Assembly (NCBI GenBank): GCA_934597465.1
Contig: CAKTSC010000094.1
Span: 1-6,159, forward strand
DNA: 6,159 bases
Source of the DNA: an uncultured Dysosmobacter sp.
Lineage (GTDB): Bacteria > Bacillota > Clostridia > Oscillospirales > Oscillospiraceae
Direction of reading: 5' to 3'
Position 1 is the first letter of the stretch, and each line of letters starts with the position of its first letter. The notes under the pieces are model-generated. The model saw nothing but the letters and a program-made list of their open reading frames with translations. It was not told the DNA's origin and did no database searches. Position numbers and translations under genes: made by a program. Positions 1-4,866 of the stretch are shown piece after piece.

Positions 1-26
1 GACGGCGGGCTTATGGCATGTAACGC

Positions 27-920
27 TCAGTCGCTGAGGGCCTGCAGCAGCATAGCGCTGGTGGGCCGCTCCATCTGGCCCTGCAAACAGCCCTCGCAGA
101 AGAGGTACCGGAAGAACGCCCGGAGCCGGGCGGGCAGGGCCTCCCAGCGTTCCGTCATCCGGGGATCCACCGGGGCGTTTCCGGGATCCAGGAAGATGAA
201 GGAGGGCTTCTCCCCGAAGAACAGGCGGACGTTGTCGGGGGTGAAGGGCTGGGCCGCGACCCGCTGGCCCCGCAGGGGGTTGGAGCCAACGAGGAGATGA
301 AAGAGCAGGGCCCCCAGGGAATGGTATTCGCTCTCCAGGGTGGGCTGTCCGCCCAGCAGCACCTCCGGCCCTCGGAGGAGCCCAGTACCTTGAAGCCCGA
401 GGCCGCCATTGGGGATGGTGATGTTGTCGCAGTCGATGATGCTGACGGCGGGCTTCCCGCCCTCCTTCCGCCAGCGGATGTTGGTGGCACTGTAATCCAC
501 GTAGATGAGCCCCTTCTTGTGGAGGGCCGCGAAGGGTTCCACAATGGCCCGGGCCAGGGCCAGCCGCTCCGGCAGGGGCAGCAGCTCCGGCTGCCGCATC
601 ACCGGGGAAAGGGCATCGAACCCCTCCCGCAGGGGCATGGCGTAGGCGAAGCCCCCCTGGCTCTCCTGTCGGCTCACGTCGGTAGGCCAGGCGAAGGCCG
701 GATGAACGGGGGGCGTCCGCACCAGAAGGTTCAGCTTGCGGTGGAAGGCGGCCCGGTCGGTGGCGTACTCCGCGAAGAGGAGCTTCACCGCGCAGAGGGT
801 GCGATCCTCCAGGCGCACGGCCTTATAGACCTCTCCGAGGGATCCGCTTCCCAGGGGGGAAACGATGGCATAGCTGCTGTTCCGCATCCTCAGGCAGGAA
901 CTTTTTTCCAATTTATACAT
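27..920 (-). CDS. Divergent Hanks-type serine/threonine protein kinase, cytoplasmic
   Basis: Predicted to transfer phosphate from ATP to Ser/Thr of partner proteins. The 297-residue product is essentially one kinase domain with no membrane segment or PASTA repeats. Visible motifs are a glycine loop LGSGSLGEVYKA (23-34), the ATP lysine in CAVKLL (Lys46), a catalytic loop YVDYSATN (140-147) with Asp142 and Asn147, a metal-binding DCD in place of DFG (163-165), a PE pair after the activation segment (185-186) and a late Arg (RPTS, 285). The HRD arginine is replaced, the usual catalytic-loop lysine is Ser144, and DFG reads DCD. This resembles the divergent kinases found with stress or TerY-like gene sets (family knowledge). 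The ATG at 920 is chosen because GAAGGAG lies 5 bases upstream. Codons further upstream belong to the neighbouring gene read in another frame. The start lies inside the end of the transglutaminase-like gene, so the two are probably translationally coupled. Activity is likely but unproven given the altered motifs. Confidence 0.86.
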   Translation of the reverse strand: MYKLEKSSCLRMRNSSYAIVSPLGSGSLGEVYKAVRLEDRTLCAVKLLFAEYATDRAAFHRKLNLLVRTPPVHPAFAWPTDVSRQESQGGFAYAMPLREGFDALSPVMRQPELLPLPERLALARAIVEPFAALHKKGLIYVDYSATNIRWRKEGGKPAVSIIDCDNITIPNGGLGLQGTGLLRGPEVLLGGQPTLESEYHSLGALLFHLLVGSNPLRGQRVAAQPFTPDNVRLFFGEKPSFIFLDPGNAPVDPRMTERWEALPARLRAFFRYLFCEGCLQGQMERPTSAMLLQALSD

Positions 921-1507
921 AGTAACTCCTTCACCTCTTTCTTCCAGATAGCATCCGGGACGGACAAACTGCTCTTCGCCGCCGGATAGCGCTCCGGCAG
1001 CCACATGTGGTCTGCACGGAAGGCGCGGTCGTCCCGGAAGAGATACCAGGGGCGGCGGCACCCGAGATCCCAGGTGCAGTCGCAGTGATACCAGCGGCCC
1101 TCCAGCTCCACCAGGTTCCAGGCGTGCAGCTCCTCCTCCCCCACGCAGCCGATGACGATCTGGGAGGGGATGCCGGAGGCATAAAGCAGCAGGCTGTAGA
1201 GCTGGCTCACCCCGTTACAGACCGCCTTCCCCCGCCGCAGGGCGCCGAGGTAGGCGAAGGCGGGATCCTTGCCGTCCCGCCGCTCCAGGGCTTCATAGTC
1301 ATAGCGCAGGTTCAGCATCAGCATTCGATAGAGGAGCGCCGCCCGCTCCACCTCCGGCAGCCCCGCCAGGGGGGCCGCCAGGCGGCGGATGGCGAGGCCC
1401 GCGGCCTCCGCCTCCTCTTCGCCGGCTCGCTGCCGGTGCCGCCGGATGCTCTGGGCCGGGAAATTTTCGGGGACGCCGCGCAGTAGCGTCTCCTGGGCTT
1501 CCGTCAT
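890..1507 (-). CDS. Transglutaminase-like cysteine enzyme (protease or amidase fold)
   Basis: The 205-residue product carries a transglutaminase-core fold, which uses a Cys-His-Asp triad to cleave or exchange amide bonds. The triad is visible as Cys97 in GKAVCNG, His128 in ELHAWN and Asp143 in YHCDCTWD. The segment after the cysteine (SQLYSLLLYASGIPSQIVIG) is the typical helix-strand that follows it. The tail FRADHMWLPERYPAA resembles the ending common in clostridial members of this family. No signal peptide or membrane segment is seen, so it is probably cytoplasmic, unlike many secreted relatives. The N-terminal 90 residues are helical. The ATG at 1507 is chosen because GGAGG sits 7 bases upstream; an in-frame ATG at 1513 is an alternative that adds two residues. 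It is first in a leftward operon with the kinase, whose start overlaps its last 31 bases. The substrate is unknown. Confidence 0.82.
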   Translation of the reverse strand: MTEAQETLLRGVPENFPAQSIRRHRQRAGEEEAEAAGLAIRRLAAPLAGLPEVERAALLYRMLMLNLRYDYEALERRDGKDPAFAYLGALRRGKAVCNGVSQLYSLLLYASGIPSQIVIGCVGEEELHAWNLVELEGRWYHCDCTWDLGCRRPWYLFRDDRAFRADHMWLPERYPAAKSSLSVPDAIWKKEVKELLCINWKKVPA

Positions 1508-1574
1508 GGCCATTCCTCCCTTCCTCCTCCCCGGGCCCCGCCGGAAGCGCTCCGCCTGTCCGTTTCCCAAAGCC

Positions 1575-1661
1575 GGCTGGCTTCAGCCCGGAGACTTCGG
1601 CGAAGGCGCTCCCGTGGGGAAGGAGCCGCCGCTTTCCGGCCCAGCCGGGGCAGGCGGCGGC
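1575..1661 (-). promoter_or_regulatory. Structured 5' leader with three successive hairpins
   Basis: Between the predicted transcription start and the first gene of the leftward operon there are three perfect inverted repeats. A nested stem has 8-base arms GCCGCCGC/GCGGCGGC (1625-1632 and 1654-1661) enclosing CCGGC-cca-GCCGG (1636-1648). Smaller stems are CTTCG-g-CGAAG (1595-1605) and GGCTG-gctt-CAGCC (1575-1588). I could not match the leader to a known riboswitch class. In DNA this GC-rich some stems are expected by chance, so a regulatory role is only a suggestion. Confidence 0.3.
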
Positions 1662-1682
1662 CCGGGTGGGTTCCGCAGCTTC

Positions 1683-1711
1683 AGGATAGCCCCGGAAGGC
1701 CCTTCCGTCAA
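1683..1711 (-). promoter_or_regulatory. Sigma-A-type promoter for the transglutaminase-kinase operon, with palindrome in the spacer
   Basis: Read on the minus strand, a -35 box TTGACG (1706-1711) and a -10 box TATCCT (1683-1688) are separated by exactly 17 bases. Five of six -35 bases and four or more of the -10 bases match consensus. Transcription would start near 1675 and leave a leader of roughly 165 bases before the ATG at 1507. The spacer holds a perfect inverted repeat CGGAAGG-C-CCTTCCG (1693-1707) that also touches the -35 box, a position expected for a repressor operator (inference). Confidence 0.6.
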
Positions 1712-1742
1712 TCCCTCCGATTTTCTTCGTTTTCGCCTGTTT

Positions 1743-1771
1743 TTGATAAAATTTCCCCATTTTTCTAGAAA
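1743..1771 (+). promoter_or_regulatory. Weak candidate rightward promoter in an AT-rich island
   Basis: Inside a short AT-rich island (about 1735-1802) that contrasts with its GC-rich surroundings, TTGATA (1743-1748) and TAGAAA (1766-1771) lie 17 bases apart. The -10 box is poor. If active, it would transcribe the hairpin-rich stretch 1780-2220 as a long leader or a small RNA ahead of the grpE-like gene. The better promoter at 2222-2250 makes this unnecessary. Confidence 0.2.
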
Positions 1772-1799
1772 TAAAGTTACAGGTTCTTTAATTTCTCCC

Positions 1800-2215
1800 A
1801 GCGGATTTTTTTGCTCCGTTTGGGGGAAAAACGGCCAAGATCCGCCAAGGATCGCTCCCTCCGGGGCGAAAAGGGAAAAAACGGGGCTTTTTTCTCCTCC
1901 GGAGGGAAAATCTCCCTTCGGCGGAGAAATTCCCCGCCCCCCGGGAGAAAGTCCGGCGCCCCCGGAAAAAGCCGAAGGAATTCCCCTCCCCCACCCGGAG
2001 GAAAAGCTCCCCTTTTCCCGGCAAAAACCGCAGGAGTCCCCCCTCTTTCAGGGGAAAAGCGGCCTTTTCCGGCAGAAAGGGGGCTCCCGGGCGGCCCGGA
2101 ACCGGCGCACTGGCAGGATCCGGGTCATTTTCCGGTATTTGGGGGGAAAGGAGGGGGAATTCCGGTGGAATCCCGGAGAAAAAACGGCTGTTTTTCGCCG
2201 GATCCGGGGAAAAAG
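1800..2215. promoter_or_regulatory. Phased A/T-tract region, probably curved DNA, without a supported gene
   Basis: This stretch holds no credible gene on either strand. It consists of short A-runs and T-runs set in G/C-runs (GGGGAAAA, GGAGAAA and the like). Between about 2000 and 2215 the run centres fall near 2003, 2014, 2025, 2047, 2056, 2066, 2077, 2129, 2139, 2148, 2181, 2193 and 2212. The gaps between them are mostly close to whole multiples of 10.5 bases. A-tracts repeated in phase with the helix are known to bend DNA. The block ends directly at the -35 box of the grpE-hsp70 promoter, a usual place for activating curvature or for binding of a nucleoid protein. Long open frames crossing it are by-products of its low stop-codon content. 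Confidence 0.5.
2000..2070. repeat. Paired inverted repeats with identical 7-base arms
   Basis: The same arm pair GGAAAAG...CTTTTCC occurs twice, at 2000-2018 with loop CTCCC and at 2053-2070 with loop CGGC. The two copies start 53 bases apart, about five helical turns. Related stems are GAAAAAA/TTTTTTC at 1875-1894 and AAAAAC-GGCT-GTTTTT at 2180-2195. They could be operator sites, RNA hairpins, or a by-product of the A/T-tract pattern. Confidence 0.45.
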
Positions 2216-2221
2216 CAGGAA

Positions 2222-2250
2222 TTGACAGTCTCCCCTCCCCCCGATATACT
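2222..2250 (+). promoter_or_regulatory. Consensus sigma-A promoter of the grpE-hsp70 operon
   Basis: A perfect -35 box TTGACA (2222-2227) and a near-perfect -10 box TATACT (2245-2250) are separated by 17 bases. Transcription would begin near 2257 and give a leader of only about 20 bases carrying AGGAGG (2265-2270), 7 bases before the ATG at 2278. No CIRCE operator (TTAGCACTC-N9-GAGTGCTAA) is present, so HrcA heat-shock control, usual for housekeeping grpE-dnaK operons in Firmicutes, is not indicated. Confidence 0.85.
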
Positions 2251-2277
2251 GAAAGCAAGAGAAAAGGAGGGATCCTC

Positions 2278-3249
2278 ATGGATTACTACCAGCGGAAGCG
2301 CACGGTCATCGTTTTTCGGCCCGCCCGGCAGGGCACGGCGGACGGCCTTTCCCCGCAGGAGGGGGAAAATCAGGGCAAAAGCATCCCCATTGTGGGAAAT
2401 CCGCCCGGAAATCCCGAAAACCGGGGGGATCCCGCCGCCCGGAAGCCCGCGCCGGAGAGGGACGCGCCCCCCACGGCGGAGGATCCGCTCCCCCGGGAAA
2501 GCGCCCCCCTCGGGGAACGCCTTTCCGGAAACGATCCGGGGCAGCAGCCCGCAGATCCCGGAGAAAGCGCCCCGGAAAAAGGGGATCCTTCCGAAAATAA
2601 GGCCGGTTTTCAGCGGGATCCCGCTGTTTCCGGGGAAAGCGGCCCGAATGGGGCGGATCCTTCCGGAAACGGGGACGGTTTCGGGCAGGATCCGGCCATT
2701 TCCGGAGAAACTGGCCGGAACGGGGGGAACGCTTCCGGAAGCGGGGACGATCCGGAACGGAAGACCGCGGTCTCCCGGGAGGAGGCGCCGCGCGCGGCGG
2801 CGTTCCCGGCGGGGGGGCAGTGGGCGGAGGGCTTCCGCTCCGCGGCGGCCTGCCGGGAGGCCCTGCTGGCGGAGCTGCAGGCCGGGAAGGAGGAGCTGCG
2901 GGAGCTGGCCCAGCGGCAGCGGATCGCCCAGGAGGCCCACGCCGCCCGACGCAAGCAGCTGCTGGACGCCCTCTTCGGCGAGCCCCTGTGCCGCCTGGCG
3001 GATCTGGAGCAGCGGATGACGGGCTCCGGCAGCGCGGAGATCCAGGCCTACGGCCGGGAGGTGCAGAGCATCCTCCTGCTGCTGGGGGCGGAGCCCTTCG
3101 CCCCGGCGGAGGGGGAGCCCTTCGACGGCCGGTTCTGCGAGAAAATGAACGCCCAGGCCCCGGGGCTCACCGTGGCAAGGTGCCTTCAGCCCGGCTGGCG
3201 GGCGGAAGACCACCCCCTGTGCCGGGCCGTGGTGGACGTGAAGGAATAA
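2278..3249 (+). CDS. GrpE-like nucleotide exchange factor with long repetitive N-terminal extension
   Basis: Predicted to release ADP from the Hsp70-like ATPase encoded next to it. The 323-residue product has three parts. Residues 1-20 (MDYYQRKRTVIVFRP at the start) are basic and hydrophobic. Residues about 21-180 are a Gly/Pro/Asp/Glu/Ser-rich, probably disordered segment containing degenerate 24-residue repeats. Residues about 185-250 form a charged coiled coil, followed by a GrpE beta-wing (262-323). That wing reads ILLLLGAEPF, GEPFD, then VARCLQPGWRAEDHPLCRAVV, which matches the family pattern of a GVE strand, FDP, and VLQKGYxLxDRVLRPAxV. The coiled coil is shorter than in housekeeping GrpE, and ordinary GrpE proteins are about 180-200 residues. 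The start is fixed by AGGAGG 7 bases upstream and the promoter at 2222-2250. The stop is 12 bases before the hsp70-like gene. Base style changes sharply near residue 163. The family call is good; strict partnership with the neighbouring Hsp70 is inferred. Confidence 0.85.
   Translation: MDYYQRKRTVIVFRPARQGTADGLSPQEGENQGKSIPIVGNPPGNPENRGDPAARKPAPERDAPPTAEDPLPRESAPLGERLSGNDPGQQPADPGESAPEKGDPSENKAGFQRDPAVSGESGPNGADPSGNGDGFGQDPAISGETGRNGGNASGSGDDPERKTAVSREEAPRAAAFPAGGQWAEGFRSAAACREALLAELQAGKEELRELAQRQRIAQEAHAARRKQLLDALFGEPLCRLADLEQRMTGSGSAEIQAYGREVQSILLLLGAEPFAPAEGEPFDGRFCEKMNAQAPGLTVARCLQPGWRAEDHPLCRAVVDVKE
2584..2784 (+). repeat. 72-base degenerate tandem repeat inside the grpE-like gene
   Basis: Two full units (2584-2655 and 2656-2727) and a decayed third (2728-2784) encode 24-residue units. 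Units one and two match at 15 of 24 residues, sharing DPS.N..GF...DPA.SGE.G.NG. The glutamate of the (R/G)E(S/T/E)(A/G) motif recurs at residues 74, 96, 120, 144 and 168, so older degenerate units probably extend the array back to about 2490. The DNA itself repeats GGATCCTTCCG and TTTCCGG-GAAA motifs. Confidence 0.6.
2611..2626. repeat. Perfect 16-base palindrome centred on GGATCC
   Basis: CAGCGGGATCCCGCTG reads identically on both strands and lies within the first full repeat unit of the grpE-like gene. It is the longest GGATCC-centred palindrome I found; a 10-base one, CCGGATCCGG, lies at 2198-2207 upstream of the promoter. Confidence 0.6.
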
Positions 3250-3261
3250 GGAGGAGAACGC

Positions 3262-4845
3262 ATGGAGCCCAATTTCATGGATAACGGTTTTGAGGAGTCC
3301 ACGGCGCTGTCTTACAGCTTCGGCCTGGATCTCGGCACCCACCGCTCGCTGATGGCGGTGAAGGAGAAGCACGGCCGGGTGGAGGCCATCATCCCGGAGG
3401 CCCAGGAGTGCCGCAAGGGCATCCCCTCCCTCTTCTGGCGCACCAGCGACCGGGACGGGGGACGGGAGCTCCTCTGCGAGGAGGTGGCCCTGGAGGACGG
3501 CGAGGCCAACGACCCGGAGGGCGTGGTGCGCTCCGTGAAGGCCCGCCTGGCGGAGAAGGCCATCGAGCTCCACGGCGTCCGCTACACCCCGGAGAGCATC
3601 GCCGTCCGGGAGGTGCAGCACGTGCTGGAGCTCTCCCGGGACGCGGCGGAGGACATGGGCATCTTCCAGCAGCCGGAGCGGCTGACGGTGGGCGTGCCCG
3701 TGCGCTTCGGCGCGGCGGAGCGGGGCACCATCCGCGGCATCGTGGAGAAGGCCACCCCGGGGGTGAAGATCCAGCTGCTGCCGGAGCCCATGGCCGCCGC
3801 CCTCTACTACGCCAGCGCCTCCCGGACCCATCCCCGGCGGATCCTGGCCTTTGACATGGGGGCGGGCACCTTTGATACCTGCGTTCTGGTGGCCAACGAC
3901 CAGCCCACACTGGAGGATCCCTTCCCCTTCAAGCTGCTGTGCCACGACGGGACCCGGGAGGCCGGCGACCGGCTGGACGAGCTGATGGAGGATCTGATCC
4001 TCTCCAAGCTGCGCCGGAACCCCGGCAGCATCCAGATGCGCTACCTGGAGGATTCCGCCCACCACGACCGCCGGGCCCTGCGCAAGCTGGCCCGGGTGGC
4101 CAAGGAGGCCCTCTCCTCCGCCCCCCGCTACACCGTGAACGTCAGTTCCCTGGCCAGCGGGGCCAGCCAGGCCGTCACCGTGACCCGGGAGGAGTATGAG
4201 AAATGCATCGAGCCCACCATCCGCTGGGCGGTGAACCTGGCGGTCAAATGCCTGGAGAGCGCGGGGCTCCGGGGGGAGCGGGACATGACGCTGCTGCTGG
4301 TGGGCGGCTCCAGCTACATCCCCCTGGTGCAGCGGCTGCTGCAGCAGCGCTTCTCCTGGCTGGATCCCAAGACCCAGATCGTCCAGCGGCTGCCCGACCA
4401 GTCCGTGGCCCTGGGCTGCGCCCTGTACTCCGAGCGGCCCATGGCGGAGCGGAAGGTGGCCTTCGCCTACGCGGTGGACACCTTCAAGGCGGGGACGGAC
4501 GTGGAGGTGCTGGACGTGCGGATCCCGGCCCTGTGCAAGCTGCCCTACCGGATCCAGAGCCGCTACTCCACCCGCAGGGAAAACCAGGAGGGCATCCGCT
4601 TCAACATCTATGAGCTGGAGGAGGGCCAGGCCGGGGACGAGTTCAGCCCGACCCAGGGCAAATACACCCAGCTGGCGGCCCGCCACAGCTTCGGCAAGCC
4701 CGTGCCCAAGGGCACCAGCGTGCTGCTGACCACGGAGCTCAGCGCCGACGGCATCCTGACCATGACCATCGACGACGGCGGCATCAGCAACCACCGGAGC
4801 ACCCGCTGCGCCTTCGACCTGGCCAACGAGCTGGGCCGGAACTGA
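3262..4845 (+). CDS. Hsp70/DnaK-like chaperone ATPase lacking the helical lid
   Basis: ATP-driven chaperone-type protein of 527 residues, cytoplasmic. The nucleotide-binding domain (about 18-392) shows phosphate loop 1 FGLDLGTHRS (20-29), a likely catalytic lysine in VVRSVKARL (Lys93), LTVGVPVRF (141-149), LLPEPMAAAL (172-181), phosphate loop 2 AFDMGAGTFD (196-205), the adenosine motif LLVGGSSYIP (345-354) and DQSVALGCAL (379-388). A beta substrate-binding domain follows, with FSTxxDNQ-like YSTRRENQ (435-442) and ADGILTMTIDD (495-505). The protein ends about 20 residues later, so the alpha-helical lid of roughly 100 residues in DnaK (about 610-640 in total) is absent. The second loop-1 threonine is His27, and the DLGGGT glycine is Ala201. 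An AAGGAGG site 7 bases upstream sets the start. It lies 12 bases after its likely exchange factor and 21 bases before an unknown gene. It is unlikely to be the housekeeping DnaK. Confidence 0.92.
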   Translation: MEPNFMDNGFEESTALSYSFGLDLGTHRSLMAVKEKHGRVEAIIPEAQECRKGIPSLFWRTSDRDGGRELLCEEVALEDGEANDPEGVVRSVKARLAEKAIELHGVRYTPESIAVREVQHVLELSRDAAEDMGIFQQPERLTVGVPVRFGAAERGTIRGIVEKATPGVKIQLLPEPMAAALYYASASRTHPRRILAFDMGAGTFDTCVLVANDQPTLEDPFPFKLLCHDGTREAGDRLDELMEDLILSKLRRNPGSIQMRYLEDSAHHDRRALRKLARVAKEALSSAPRYTVNVSSLASGASQAVTVTREEYEKCIEPTIRWAVNLAVKCLESAGLRGERDMTLLLVGGSSYIPLVQRLLQQRFSWLDPKTQIVQRLPDQSVALGCALYSERPMAERKVAFAYAVDTFKAGTDVEVLDVRIPALCKLPYRIQSRYSTRRENQEGIRFNIYELEEGQAGDEFSPTQGKYTQLAARHSFGKPVPKGTSVLLTTELSADGILTMTIDDGGISNHRSTRCAFDLANELGRN

Positions 4846-4866
4846 CACGGCGGAGGGGAGGGTGCA

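Noticed and set aside
1..26. Start of a further minus-strand gene after the kinase
   Set aside because: The only ATG in these bases is followed within two codons by a stop, and too little sequence remains to judge.
297..989. A 230-residue plus-strand open frame opposite the kinase
   Set aside because: The minus strand encodes recognisable kinase motifs across the same bases; this is its shadow.
921..1061. Upstream extension of the kinase to a start at 1061
   Set aside because: The extra 47 residues lie inside the transglutaminase-like gene in another frame, while a GAAGGAG site 5 bases before 920 fits the shorter form.
1508..1570. Upstream extension of the transglutaminase-like gene to a start at 1570
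   Set aside because: The added residues are Arg/Gly-rich and encoded by the purine-rich ribosome site itself; ATG at 1507 has better spacing.
1800..2215. CRISPR array
   Set aside because: The repeated elements are 7-10 bases, irregularly spaced and degenerate, with no constant direct repeats or unique spacers.
2222..2277. CIRCE/HrcA heat-shock operator
   Set aside because: Neither arm, TTAGCACTC or GAGTGCTAA, is present around the promoter or elsewhere in the control region.
1788..2279. A 163-residue minus-strand open frame in the control region
   Set aside because: Composition is Phe/Pro/Gly/Arg-rich and derived from the A/T-tract pattern; no family resemblance was seen.
1811..3019. A 402-residue plus-strand open frame running from the control region into the grpE-like gene
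   Set aside because: It is in another frame from the GrpE domain, is Arg/Pro/Gly-rich, crosses the promoter and has no motifs. Stop codons are simply rare in this DNA.
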